Positions 42,894 to 53,763 of a stretch of 64,000 nt of DNA are shown one piece after another. Origin of the DNA: Ascochyta rabiei (Eukaryota; Ascomycota; Dothideomycetes; Pleosporales; Didymellaceae); the NCBI RefSeq assembly GCF_004011695.2, contig NC_082408.1, positions 2,031,501 through 2,095,500 of the forward strand, in the 5' to 3' direction. Each line of letters opens with the position of its first letter. Position 1 is the first letter of the stretch. The notes beneath the pieces are model-generated. The model made no database searches. It was not told the DNA's origin and worked only from the letters and a program-made list of their open reading frames with translations. Made by a program: the position numbers and the translations under genes.

Positions 42894-44321
42894 CTACGCC
42901 AACGACTCGCCATCAGTCGAGTCCTTCTGCTGCTTCTCTTTCCTGTCTCTCTTGTGCTTCTTCTTGGACGTTTTCTCGGCATCTGCAGAATCTCTCTCCC
43001 TTTTCTTGTTTTTACTCTTGTCTGTCTCTTCGCCAGCTAGCAGCGACACTGTCTTGTCCTCATCAGCTACCTTAGCAGCAACCTCTGCTTCGACCTTTGC
43101 CTTCTCTTCCCTCCTCTTCGCGACAAGCTCGGCCTTCTGCTTTGCTGCGTTCTGGATCACGCTGCTGTTTTTCTTGATGGCATCAGCTGCCGCCGCCGAG
43201 GAAGCGTTGGCCTTGTTCTGCCCCTCTCCGCTGCCGAGCCATTCATCCTGGTAACCCCAGCCCGTCAGGTACACCCCCATGAAATACTTCTGCAGATTGC
43301 TGCCCTTCTCGTATATCATGGGACGCTCTTCGCGGTATCCAAGTCTGATTTCATTGACAACAATCAACGCGGCAAGCTTGTTCTTTGCATGTGGGTCTTC
43401 AATAATCTTCTCCTTAAAGCTGAGTAATTGCGGCGCCCAGAGCTCTGTGAGCCACTCATCCGCAATGTTGAAGCCATTCTGCGGGTCGGCCAGAACGATG
43501 CCGGCAACGTAGGCTTCGAAGATATCGGCAACGACTTTCTTCCATGCCTTTGAGTTGCGGTCCCAATGGCTGTGGTGCCGTAGCCGATCCATAAATCCAT
43601 ACGCTTCGGAGAACTTGCCCAGCATGGAATTCTCTACAAGGCGCTCTCGCCAAGAACATAGCTGAGGCACGTCGACGTGGGGAAATCTACTGTAGAGCGC
43701 GTGCGAGGCCATGAGCTCGATGTAGGCGTCGCCAAGAAATTCGAGACGTTCGTAGTCGAGGTCGAGATCGGTGTAAGTGCCCTTTTCGCCATTCTTAACG
43801 ATGAAAGAACGGTGCGTGAAGACTGCATCGTGTATGTAGGGCTCGTCGATGGGCGGGAGCGGTGGAAGGTCCTTGGCTTCTTGGACTTTGCGGTGGACGT
43901 ATGCGGGTATTTCGACCTTGGGCGCTGTCCCAGGCCGCTTCTCGTCGAGTTCGCGCCGTGATGCTGCAGAAACAGGGTTGCCTTTGCGGGCAAGGAGTCT
44001 TCGCAGCTCACTTGCATGGTGTAGGACATCGCGGTCGGCGTCAGGTCTGGTTTCATCGGCAACCAATCGGTCCAGCAAGGCTACGAGCCCTGTTTGCATG
44101 TCTGCTTTAGACAATTCGGCATGAACGGTAGCACCGACACCGCCACGAGGTTGCTGGTGGCCGTGGCTGCGCTGCAGCGGGTACTGCTGTCGGGCATCGC
44201 GGTTGCTATTGCTGTTGCTGTAAGATGCAGAATTGAACGAGGGCTGATTTGGGCGACTGCGCTTGTCGAACTGATTCCGGCTGTCGTAGTGATTGAACGA
44301 ACCGCCACGTTTCTGTGACAT
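42894..44321 (-). CDS. RNT1: Ribonuclease III (Rnt1-like)
   Basis: Double-stranded-RNA endonuclease acting in nuclear pre-rRNA, snRNA and snoRNA processing. Single exon, 475 aa; start set at ATG 44321 (MSQKRGGSFNHYDS), ignoring an upstream chance extension. N-terminal ~90 residues are Asn/Ser/Gln rich. The RNase III domain carries the signature YERLEFLGDAYIELMASHALY (about residue 190) and the second acidic cluster KKVVADIFEAYVAGI, so catalytic Glu/Asp residues are present. A dsRNA-binding domain follows at about 305-390 (KNKLAALIVVNEIRLGYREE; NKANASSAAAADAIKKNS). A Lys/Glu-rich tail with nuclear-localisation-like KKKHKRDRKEK closes the protein. One RNase III domain plus one dsRBD and no helicase or PAZ excludes Dicer. 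Confidence 0.92.
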   Translation of the reverse strand: MSQKRGGSFNHYDSRNQFDKRSRPNQPSFNSASYSNSNSNRDARQQYPLQRSHGHQQPRGGVGATVHAELSKADMQTGLVALLDRLVADETRPDADRDVLHHASELRRLLARKGNPVSAASRRELDEKRPGTAPKVEIPAYVHRKVQEAKDLPPLPPIDEPYIHDAVFTHRSFIVKNGEKGTYTDLDLDYERLEFLGDAYIELMASHALYSRFPHVDVPQLCSWRERLVENSMLGKFSEAYGFMDRLRHHSHWDRNSKAWKKVVADIFEAYVAGIVLADPQNGFNIADEWLTELWAPQLLSFKEKIIEDPHAKNKLAALIVVNEIRLGYREERPMIYEKGSNLQKYFMGVYLTGWGYQDEWLGSGEGQNKANASSAAAADAIKKNSSVIQNAAKQKAELVAKRREEKAKVEAEVAAKVADEDKTVSLLAGEETDKSKNKKRERDSADAEKTSKKKHKRDRKEKQQKDSTDGESLA

Positions 44322-44468
44322 GTTGGGTGTGTATGAGGAGTGTTGAGGGCTGTTGGACGAGAAGTGACATGGGCAGTCCGCATTTATTTTTAGCGTCCGC
44401 CTGCCAAGCCAGATCCTCGATGAATTCAACTCCGCATCACCACCGAAGGCATCAACCGTTGCGCAGAT
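44322..44468. promoter_or_regulatory. Short divergent promoter, RNase III / mS33
   Basis: 147 bases between the two start codons; both genes must initiate within or very close to this interval. Confidence 0.6.
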
Positions 44469-44890
44469 ATGGCGGTCCCACGAGCACGAGTCCTGGACCT
44501 CATGAAGGTACATGTCACTCTCAAGCGAATGTAAGCCTCTCTCTGACCACAACAGGCGTCATGCCGCGTCTTCAACACCACGTACAACCCTGAGCGCGTC
44601 CGTATCGGTTCACACATCATGCACCAGCGCCTCAAGGGTGCCTCAGTCGCCTCCTACTACCCACCGAGGATAGGTGTCATTAGCCAGCTGCGATCGCTGT
44701 ATCCTGAGAACGAGCTCTTGGATGAGGACGAGGAAGATTGGCTCGAACACCTGAACGTAGCGAGGTCGCGAGGAAAAGCGACGCCGAAGAAGAAGAGGAC
44801 GGCTGCCGGTACGTCTTGTGGAAGGCTCAGAGCTCAGGATTTGGGCGCTGACTATCCGCAGAATCGAAGAAGTTCAACAAGAGGAAGTAG
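44469..44890 (+). CDS. RSM27: Mitochondrial small-subunit ribosomal protein mS33 (Rsm27)
   Basis: Three exons: 44469-44507, 44556-44808 and 44862-44890; 106 aa. The protein starts MAVPRARVLDLMK, continues ASCRVFNTTYNPERVRIGSHIMHQRLKGASVASYYPPRIG and ends KKKRTAAESKKFNKRK, matching the MRPS33/Rsm27 family over its whole length. The first intron is 48 nt and the second 53 nt, both phase-consistent. The gene starts only 147 bases from the divergent RNase III start, so the two share a very short promoter. Confidence 0.94.
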
Positions 44891-45064
44891 GCACTTGCGC
44901 CACGAGATATCCATCACGAAAGACGCTGTACATCTACTGTATAAGAAGGCATTGGACGGCGTTTTATCTGGAATGGCAAGCGCCGGATCCGTACAGTTAT
45001 TCAGATTCAAGACTGTCTCAATCAACGAAATACGCGCCCTTTTTTTTTTGGCTCTTGTGTTGGT

Positions 45065-45753
45065 CTACATCTTACTCTTCAGCCCTATCTCGGTTTTGCC
45101 CTTCACAACACCCCATTCTTTCTCGAACTCGTCGTCCCACGGTATCCTTGCGCTCAAGTGCTCCGGCAGCACAGGAACGTTCACTTTGTGATGCTCAACC
45201 GTACAGAAAGTCGTCTTCCCATCAAGACTCGTCATCTCACCCCGAATCATGGCCATCTGCTTGCCAACGCTGGCCACCTTGCTCACCAGCCGCACTGTGG
45301 TGCCAATTGGCACTGCTTTCAGGTAGGAGATGTTGAGCGAGCGTGTTACGCCACCCATGAATTCCCAGAAGCCTGGACGGGCCACAGGACATAGAGCAGT
45401 GGTGGTTGACATGTCGAATATAACACCTGCCGCGCCACCGTGCATGACATCTAGCCAAATGTCAGTTCAAAAAGATGATTGTTTGACATGCAACGGATCT
45501 ATACTGTTTAGATTGGAGAAATTTGGCGCAATGTAGAGCTCGAACTCCGCCGAGCCTTCAGGTCCAGCGTCTACTATCTTCATGTTCTTCATCACTTCGC
45601 TGTCGAAGTCCTGTTTTGATTAACTTCGGTTTGACTCGATATCTGACTACGTACGACGTGACCTTTGGGTCGTTGCGAAGCCAGCAGCTCGTACCTATCG
45701 AACATGGCTTGTACAGCCGCCCTGGCTTTCTTCTTGCTTTCATCTGCTGTCAT
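45065..45753 (-). CDS. Hotdog-fold acyl-CoA thioesterase (PaaI/ACOT13-like)
   Basis: Three exons: 45655-45753, 45505-45610 and 45065-45450; 196 aa. Start placed at ATG 45753 (MTADESKKKARAAVQAMFDRYELLASQRPKGHV); an upstream GTG frame extension is ignored. Splicing yields DFDSEVMKNMKIVDAGPEGSAEFELYIAPNFSNLN and then NVMHGGAAGVIFDMSTTTAL, the hotdog signature (HGG...D) of the thioesterase superfamily, where Asn/His-Gly-Gly and Asp form the active site. GFWEFMGGVTRSLNISYLKAVPIGTTVRLVSKVASVGKQMAMIRGEM is the central beta-sheet region. Expected to hydrolyse medium- or long-chain acyl-CoA; substrate not predictable. Convergent with mS33, 174 bases away. Confidence 0.9.
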
Positions 45754-46393
45754 AGTTTCTGAAGCTCGATGCACCTGCGATTGTTCAAGCGTCGCATTGA
45801 GGGCTGCATTCGACACCTAGGGCTTGTGGCTACATGCGGCTGACATGGTCGGCGTTACGATTTGATTGACGGCGGGGATCAACGTGAGGCTCGATGGATT
45901 GCCTCGGCTCCGTCCGCAGCACCTTCGAGCAAGTCGCGCGCACCACTTCGTACAACGAACACGTCTGAAGAGGCACCAACACTGTTTCTGCAATGCTCGG
46001 AACAATAGCCCTGAGGCGGTTCGGTGGATCGGCCTTAGCTGCCTCACGTCGGCGCAAACATGCATCTTGAAACAGACCTTGTGGTGCCTGACAGCCGCAA
46101 GCAGGTCATGGCGATCATTGGCTCTCCACCCTCGTTTCATGACCATCCACTCGCGCGGCCATACTTTCGTGATGACCCGTTATAGTTTGTGGTTCGCCGC
46201 TGGCTTGACATCAGTTCTTCGTTCACACTTGTACCTTGGTCTGTTTCTAGCCTATGGGATCTTCGTTGTCCTTCCCCTCTTTCCGGTCGCTACTATAGTA
46301 TATAGTACTTAAACTCAGCTGACAGTAGCCTTCCACGCTGTCAACTTCGGTGCTCACTTCCCCCCCGGCATACTATACAAGGCACACTTCAGG
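45754..46393. promoter_or_regulatory. Divergent intergenic, thioesterase / MFS transporter
   Basis: 640 bases holding both promoters. Open frames here lack motifs. Confidence 0.45.
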
Positions 46394-47847
46394 ATGGGTG
46401 CAGACGCGTTACCAGTATCTCCGGCGCTTCGAAAAAAGGTGTTGAAGGTGTTGTTCATTTCTCTGTTACTCGACCTGGTACGTCGTTGCTCTTTCGTACC
46501 ACCATTGCCGCTCGCTGACACAAGCTTTAGATATCCTTCACATTTATTCTCCCTCTCTTTCCCAAGCTCCTTGAGTTCTACCGCAATCACGAGACCGGCG
46601 ACCAGAACACGGTCCTCTCGAAGATCCTCGCAGGTCTGAATGCATACAAGAACTCGTTTGCGAAACCCATCGTCTCTCGCTACGACATCGTCCTGCTCGG
46701 CGGAGCGCTCGGATCTCTCTTCTCACTGTGCCAAGCTGTTGCCTCACCAGTGATTGGAACCCTCTCGGACAAATATGGCAGACGAACAGCTTTGCTGTGG
46801 TCGATGGCCGGCAACGTGCTCAGTGTTGCGCTCTGGGTCGCAGCCACAGACTTCCGCACGTTCCTCGCGAGTCGTATAGTAGGAGGGCTGAGCGAGGGCA
46901 ATGTGCAGCTCGCCATGGCGATAGCAACAGACATCAGCGACGAGAGCCAGCGAGGCGCGACTATGGCGCTTGTGGGCGTGTGCTTTAGCATCGCTTTCAC
47001 ATTCGGTCCAGCGCTGGGCGCATACCTGTCGACTCTACATGTCATGGACAAGAACCCGTTTGCCATGGCTGCTGGTTTCTCGCTGTTCCTGATCGTGACC
47101 GAGTCTGTCTACTTGTACTTCTGCCTCCCAGAAACCCTCCCCTCGGCGACGACTTCCACCACAAACGGCAAAGCCAACGGCCACGCAAAGGCTGATGCGC
47201 CGAAATCGCACGTCCGAACCAACTCTCATACCCTTCTCAACGCCACGCACTTCACCTTCATTCTCTTCTTCAGCGGCATGGAGTTCAGTCTGCCGTTTAT
47301 GACCTACGACCTCTTCTCTTACGAAGCCAAAGACACCGGCCGTCTCCTCGGCTTCATTGGCCTCGTGGCGTCGCTGCTCCAGGGTTCCGTGGTCAGGCGC
47401 ATGCACCCATTGAAGGTCGTGCAGATGGGCGTCATAGCCTGCACGATTGCGTTTGCAATTCTGGGCCGAGTGCAGACCCAAGGCGCATTGTACGGCGCTG
47501 CGGCGTTACTTGCAGTCACCAGCGCAACAGTTGTCACAGGGTTGAACAGTCTCAGCAGCTTCGAGGCGAGTGCTGGTGAGAGGGGACATAAGCTAGGAAA
47601 CCACAGGAGTTTCGGTAAGCCATTCGCGCCATATACACATATCGGACACTAACAGTGCATAGGACAAGCTGGCCGCGCCCTCGGGCCTTTGATCTTCTGC
47701 TCACTATACTGGTGGGCAGGACGCGAAACTGCATACGCAACTGGCGCCGCAGGTATGGTTGCCGTATGCGCACTCGTCTTTGGTGGCCTGAAAGTACCGC
47801 CCGGCACGGAGAACATTGGCAAGAAGCCCAAGAAGGTCGCATCGTAG
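46394..47847 (+). CDS. MFS transporter, MFSD10/TETRAN-like
   Basis: Twelve-helix major facilitator protein of 450 aa. Exons 46394-46477, 46531-47614 and 47663-47847. Splices restore LLLDLISFTFILPLFPKLLEFY and RSFGQAGRALGPLIFCSLYWW. The MFS loop 2-3 motif is GTLSDKYGRRTALL, and the motif-C-like stretch IAFTFGPALGAYLS follows in helix 5. A central loop of about 40 residues (TTSTTNGKANGHAKAD) separates the two halves. The ISFTFILPLFP start and the ELGLxGxLFSxxQ-like GGALGSLFSLCQAVASP are typical of the MFSD10 (tetracycline transporter-like) subfamily, proposed to move organic anions. Substrate unknown. Confidence 0.87.
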
Positions 47848-48421
47848 CATACGCTGTGTTGCACGTAGGACCAAGAATCGAAACGTTAGCACAGATGCCG
47901 ATCCTGTCCGCGAGGAACAAGGCGCAGGCTACGATATCATAGAAGATGTGAAGTCCAGTGTAGGATATGTACATAGACCTGTCGACATGGGAATACCCAG
48001 GGGCGTTCAATTGACGTTATAAGATCTCTTTCTTATCTGTGTCTCCGTTCTACTTCGAACTCATGGCCCACAACGAAAAGCTCAACACAGCAGCCAGTAA
48101 CCTTTGTTCCAATGCAATGCCAGCCTCGGGGCCAGCTACTCCCGCCCCTAGAACGCCACGCCCTAACGCACCCCCGCATTCGTTAGTGCCGCACGGCGTC
48201 GACCTCGGCATCTTTCTAGCTTCCAGCCCCGAAGCTCTATCGCAGCTACTCCGAGATCAATTGTCCTGGTCCTACACTGTATCGGTCCTACTGCTTCTTC
48301 TTTCCGTTGTGCTGCTTTATTGTGAAGTACAGTTTACTCACTACTTTGCCCATCTTTCTCGCCTCTTGTCACTCTTGACCGCCTTTCGAGCTTGAGTCTG
48401 GTGAACTTTTTTCTAGCGAAA
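47848..48421. other. Intergenic, MFSD10-like / FAT1-like
   Basis: 574 bases with the 3' UTR of the transporter and promoter of the next gene. A pyrimidine-rich stretch (TTTCTCGCCTCTTGTC) precedes the start at 48422. Confidence 0.45.
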
Positions 48422-50520
48422 ATGACGGCCGCTGCAACTGCTGCCTCCGTGGCAGCGATTTCGAGTCTTGCGGCATATATCAATGCAAAGTACCATATTG
48501 GACAGGACCTGCAGATGTTGAAGTTCAAAAAAGGTGCTGAGAAGCATTATGCTGAGCTAGGTATGTCTACTGCAAGTTCAATTTGGTTCCGCTCCAATGG
48601 GTATCAATTGTAGGGGTATTCGACACTGTAGAGAGTATTGACCAATCTGAGGTTTGCTTTCTGAAAGCTACAACCTATCGGAGCTTTGCGGGCGAATTCG
48701 AAGACAGAATGAAGACCAGACTGCATATGAGCCTCTGCTAATCCAAATGACATGTAGTACGGACAAAACGGCAATGTCTCTGGTATTCCTTTACTCCCCA
48801 CGTCCCACAATACGCAAACGAGCTATGCATTTGGTCCCGCGAAAAGACATACACCTGGCAGGAAGTCCACGACAAAGCCGTACAATGGGCACGTTTCTTC
48901 CTCGAGCAGGGTGTCAAGCCTGGCGACATGGTCGGCACGTATCTCACAAACTCAGCCGATTTCGTCGTCATCTGGCTGGGTCTGTGGTGTATAGGATGCG
49001 CACCAGCCATGTTGAACTACAATCTTAAGGGCGACGCAATGATTCATTGCCTCAAGATTGCAAATGTCAAGGTAGTGCTGGTAGATGCAGATGCGGAGTG
49101 TGCAGAGCGCTTCGAGGTGGTTCGAGGAAAGATTGAAGGCGAGCTAGGAGTCACACCATTCACTGTTGATAATAATCTGCTGCAAAGGATCTACTCTGGC
49201 CGAACAGATGTCCCTGGAGATGAGTATCGCAAGAATGTATCCGGCTTCGACCCAAGCTGTCTGCTATACACGAGTGGCACAACTGGCCTGCCCAAAGCCG
49301 GTAAATTCATGATTAATCGCTACCACGAGCGCGGCAACCCGGACAAACTACCCTTCGACCAAACCGCCGGCCCCAACGGTGACCGCTGGTACTGCTGCAT
49401 GCCTCTCTTCCACGGCACGGGCGGACTGGCCACCATGGCTGCACTCACAGGCGGTATGAGCGTGGCGATTGGGAAGAAGTTCAGCACGAGCGGCTTCTGG
49501 GACGACATCCATGACAGCAATTCCTCCATGTTCGTTTACGTCGGTGAAGCCGCTAGATACCTTCTCATGGCGCCTCCACACCCGCGCGAGCGCGATCACA
49601 GACTGCGCGGCATGTACGGGAACGGCATGCGACCGGATGTATGGATGCGATTCAAGGAGCGGTTCAACGTACCTGAGGTCATTGAGTTTTTCAACTCAAC
49701 AGAGGGTGTGCTGGCTATGGTTGTGCACTCTAAGGGCCCTTTTACAGACACGACAGTTGGTCACCATGGCGCGATTATTAGGCAAGCGTTAAAGAATGTG
49801 TACGTTCCGGTTTCGATTGACGCTGAGACGGGAGAGTTGGTGCGCGATCCGAAGACTGGGTTCGTGAAGCGAAATTCGTACAATGAGGGTGGAGAGATCC
49901 TGGTCGGCGTCCCTGGTGAAGAGGCATTTGCGGGGTACTACAACAACCCTTCTGCGACGAAGAAGAAGTTCGAAAGGGACGTATTCAAGAAGGGGGACCT
50001 ATACTACAGATCTGGAGATGCGTTGAGGAGAGACGACGATGGGAGATGGTTTTTCCTTGACAGGTTGGGCGATACGTATCGTTGGAAATCAGAGAACGTC
50101 TCAACCGCCGAGGTTGCTGAGACAATTGGGAAATACCCAGGCATCGGTGAGGCAATCGTATACGGTACTTTGGTACCCAAGCACGACGGCCGCGCAGGCT
50201 GTGTCGCATTACGTCTTGCAGATGGCGTAGATGCAAAGACCTTCGACTGGAAGGCTTTGCTCGAATACAGTAGGAGTAAGCTGCCGCGATACGCGGTGCC
50301 GGTGTTCCTGCGACTTATCCTTGTTGGCTCCAATACGGACAATCAGAAGCAGAACAAAGGACCGCTAAGGTTGGAGGGCATCGATATCGACAAGTACGGC
50401 GAAAAGGTGACGAACGGCCAGGAGGATGTGGTACTGTGGGCCAAGCCGGGTGCGAACTCGTACGTGCGGTTTACACTGGAGGACCTCCAGGCCCTGAGAG
50501 ATGGAAAGATCACTATCTAG
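48422..50520 (+). CDS. FAT1: Very-long-chain acyl-CoA synthetase / fatty-acid transporter, Fat1-like
   Basis: Activates long and very-long-chain fatty acids at peroxisome or ER membranes. Two exons, 48422-48560 and 48758-50520, give 633 aa; the 197-nt intron was placed by joining AEKHYAEL to VRTKRQCLWYSFTPHVPQYANELCIWSREKTYTW, which matches the family. The N-terminal segment (ASVAAISSLAAYI) is hydrophobic. The AMP-binding motif LLYTSGTTGLPKAGKF is at about residue 215, and the FATP/VLACS signature DRLGDTYRWKSENVSTAEVAE at about 480. The C-terminus SYVRFTLEDLQALRDGKITI has no evident SKL-type peroxisomal signal. Subgroup could be Fat1 or a related Fat2-like paralogue. Confidence 0.9.
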
Positions 50521-50625
50521 AATAAATGGAGGAACGAATTATCAGGAAGTGGCCCTGATATCTTTCAGACTCCTTGCCCGAGTGCGACACAAGATGATAG
50601 GCCGGAGTTTCCAGCATTGCATGAC

Positions 50626-51390
50626 TTAGCTATTTCTCATGATACTATTAACAAATCCCATTATCTTATCCACCACTTCCGGCTCATTCAACCAGTGTCC
50701 GCCGTCCTCAAAACACACCCATTTCACACCCATCCCTAATTCTTGCAGCATATCCCTAAGAAATTCACCGTTCTCCATAGGCACAAACCCATCATCCCGA
50801 CAATGCTGCAGCAGAACCGGCATCTCGCCCACCTCCCTCCTCCCTTCCTTCACGCGCGCAATCTGCTGTAACTCATCCGCCAACGGCAACCACCCACACA
50901 GCCCAAAGAGCCCCCCAACCCGAGTCCCAGTAGCAAGAATCGTGAAACAGCCGTAGCACAACCTTGACTGATACCCGCCAGGACAACCCTCCTCTTACCA
51001 ACAACCTCCCCCTCAGCCTCAACAATCTCCACAAGCTGCCTTGCGCTACTCCAAAGCTCCGGCCTCTGAATCTCAGGATTCGCTTGCGCGTCCTGGATGC
51101 TCGTCACGTCGAACCACTGGTGCAGATCTTCATCTTCGAGAGTGGCGTGTTGGAGCGGCGCGCAGGGGAATATCCATTTTATGCTGGGGAAAAGCTGGGG
51201 GAAGAATAGGGAGGCGCTGTTTTGGGACTCGACGATTTCGTTGCAGAATTCGCTGGCGTTGGAGCCGCGGCCGTGCAGGAAGATTATTGTGTGCGTGTGT
51301 GCTGTTGTGGGGTGGATGGTGTGGGGATTTGGGAATGTGGCTGCCGTTGTGGAGGGGCTGTCAGTGAGTAGTATGCGGTGTTAAGGCGAG
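50626..51390 (-). pseudogene. Broken carboxylesterase / acyl-protein thioesterase-like serine hydrolase
   Basis: Clear alpha/beta-hydrolase of the phospholipase/carboxylesterase (Abhydrolase_2) type: HTIIFLHGRGSNASEF, nucleophile elbow VLAGISQGCATAVSRFL, LFGLCGWLPLADEL, VLLQHCRDDGFVP and the catalytic His in FEDGGHWLNEPE. However, the reading frame shifts between SRFLL and TGTRVGGLFG (about 50935-50950) with no intron available, consistent with a one-base deletion, and the upstream frame runs into a stop (about 51380) without any ATG before the conserved region. Catalytic Ser, Asp and His codons are all still present, so decay is recent. A sequencing or assembly error at the shift cannot be excluded. 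Confidence 0.7.
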
Positions 51391-51948
51391 GAAGTTGAGA
51401 GTAAGAGGGTGTGGAAGGGTGCTGTGGTTCAACTCTGCTGCCTGCGGGCGTGTGCGTTGCTCTTTGGTCATAAACGTTTTTGAGTTGATGACTCCATGCC
51501 ATCTTACAAGACTGACTATGAGCAACGTCTACATGTTTCATCTCAATGGTATGCAACAGGTCACAGACAGTTGTATGGACAATAGTGTTGATGATGGTCG
51601 TCACAGCAGCTCCAGCGGGGTCTCTCCAAAATTCGGCTCCATCCCAGCTCCACAACCCCTCACTCAATAAGGCCATCCAGAACTCCACAAGTCTTCGACT
51701 GATAGAGAAGGAGATTTCGACACTCAAAGCCAAGAGCCAAGTCCGCGGTCGCAGCGACAATTTTCATGAACGCAATGGCCGCTTAGCAAAGGACGCGTCA
51801 TCATTGGCTCGCCAACGCCCAGCATGGTGCCCGCATGGTGAAGTGCTCCACTTCGGAGCGAGCCGTTGACATTGGGTTCCCAAGCCCATGAGCGATGGAG
51901 TTTGCATCACAGAATCGCTACGTTCGTTTGAGTACCCCTCTGAGCACC
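51391..51948. other. Intergenic, hydrolase remnant / ACS transporter
   Basis: 558 bases with no gene recognised; includes the transporter promoter. Confidence 0.45.
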
Positions 51949-53679
51949 ATGGCTGGCTCGAGTGTGGAGAAGCGACTGGTTCGCAAGCTTGGTATGCACA
52001 TTGTTCAACATGTGCAACAGTGACTGACAGGCTGTAGACTGCTTCATTCTGGTGCGATATATGCGATATGCAGGGTCAGCTCTGTGTTGACTTGTGGACA
52101 GGTGTATTGCTGCGCAGCGTACTTCTTCAACTACCTGGGTTAGCGCAAATAATCAGCGCTACGTTTTGTAGACTAACAATTGTAGATCGTTCTGCCTTTG
52201 CAAATGCATATGTATGCAGAGTCGATATACGTACTGAAGCCCCTACTGACACTGCTGGTTGAGGTATCTGGACTCAAAGAATCCCTTCATCTTGAAGGGA
52301 ATCAATACAGCATCTTGGTTGCCATGTTCACTGCAGGGTACATCCCCCATCCAAGTGTATACCAGTAACCAGTTCTGATGAACGATAGTGCCTGTGTTGG
52401 CCAGATTCCACACGCCCTGATTATTCAGAAGATTGCCCCTCGCTTTTGGCTTCCGTTCACTCTTCTAGTCTGGTCTTGCTTGACCATGTGTTGTGCTGCA
52501 TGCAGAACGTATGAACAGCTCTGTGTAGTGCGGTTTCTTCAAGGATTCTTTGAGTCAAGTTTGTACAGTGGCACCATCTACATCCTTGGCTCATGGTACA
52601 AGCCTCTGGAGATCGCCAAGCGGACGGCTATCTTCACTGCGATCGGCCAGATCGGCAGTATGTTCGCTGGAGTCATGATGACTGCTATGAATGCAGGGCT
52701 GCACAACCAGACAGCACTTCAGGGCTGGCAGTGGGTGTTCATTATCAGTACGTCCAAGTTCCCTACGCTGAACTCCCCTGCTAATACTCTGACAGATGGT
52801 GCAATGGGCATTCCATTTGGCATCTTTGGCCTAGCTTTCTTCCCCAACCTGCCAGAATCTACCAACGCACCGTATCTCAGCAAAGAAGAGATTCAACTTG
52901 CCATCGACCGTCTCCCGCCGAAGAAGAACTGGGGCCACGACATCAGCATTAAGTCACTGTGCAAGCGACTGTTCGCTTCACCCAACTTCTACATCCTGAC
53001 TTTGTACTCAGTTGTTGGATGTGCTCTTGAAGCCATTGTGCTACAGGGACTCTTCCTACTATGGATAAAAGCCAACATCGAGAAGTTCCCCTCGTACGCT
53101 ACTACCACGTACCCTCTTGGGATTCAAGCTGTATCCATCGTCTCAAACATCGGTGCCGGATACGTTATCGACATGACGAACAAACGCATACCCATGGTCA
53201 TTCTCGCCGGTACATTACAGCTACTCGTAGCTATTCTCCTGCTCGTTCCAAACCTCTCGACTGCGGGGACTTTTTTCGCGTTCTACCTCGCCGGCACTTC
53301 GTACATTGTGAACCCCATCTTGTACGGCTGGGCGAGTGTCATCTGTCAGCGCGGCGGCGATGATGCTTCGCGCTCGGTCATTCTTTACGTCATGAGCATG
53401 GTGCAGTCGATTCTATACACCTTTTGGGGTATTACGCTGTATCCTGCGACTGATGCACCTTATTGGCAGAAGGGGTACATTACTTTAATTGTGGTTGTGT
53501 TTGCGTTCTTTGCTTGCACTGCTGCTGTGCAATGGGTAAGTGGTGATATTCACGCTGTGTAGAGTGGAAGCTAACTGCAAGGCAAGCTGGACAAGAAGTC
53601 ACAAAAAGCGGCCAGCGAGGACGCGGAGCAGGTGACAGACATCAACGAGAGACCGATGGATTGGGGCAAGAAGGATTAG
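51949..53679 (+). CDS. MFS anion:cation symporter (Dal5/Tna1 family)
   Basis: Eight exons: 51949-51991, 52038-52051, 52102-52138, 52186-52211, 52264-52337, 52389-52747, 52796-53535 and 53587-53679; 461 aa. The 5' exons are tiny (14, 37, 26 nt), yet together they rebuild the family's N-terminus: MAGSSVEKRLVRKLDCFIL, VYCCAAYFFNYLDRSAFANAY, VSGLKESLHLEGNQYSILVAMF, TAGACVGQIPHALIIQKIAPRFW. DRSAFANAY (helix 1-2 loop), FLQGFFESSLYSG and ILGSWYKPLEIAKRTAIF are ACS-family marks. The last exon gives the cytoplasmic tail LDKKSQKAASEDAEQ...DWGKKD. Relatives carry nicotinate, allantoate, pantothenate or small peptides; substrate unknown. Confidence 0.9.
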
Positions 53680-53763
53680 ATTGTGGTTTTGCTTGGAATA
53701 AAGCAACCTTAGCCGCTGTCTATGTCTAAGATTCTACGCCAACTACCTTAGCAATGTCATCAG

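Noticed and set aside
45866..46312. 148-codon plus-strand frame upstream of the MFSD10-like gene
   Set aside because: No motif, ends just before the promoter, and overlaps the upstream region of the divergent thioesterase.
48605..48757. An extra internal exon in the FAT1-like gene
   Set aside because: A possible small exon (VFDTVESIDQSE) leaves the wrong phase for the next exon; splicing 48560 directly to 48758 restores the conserved LWYSF region.
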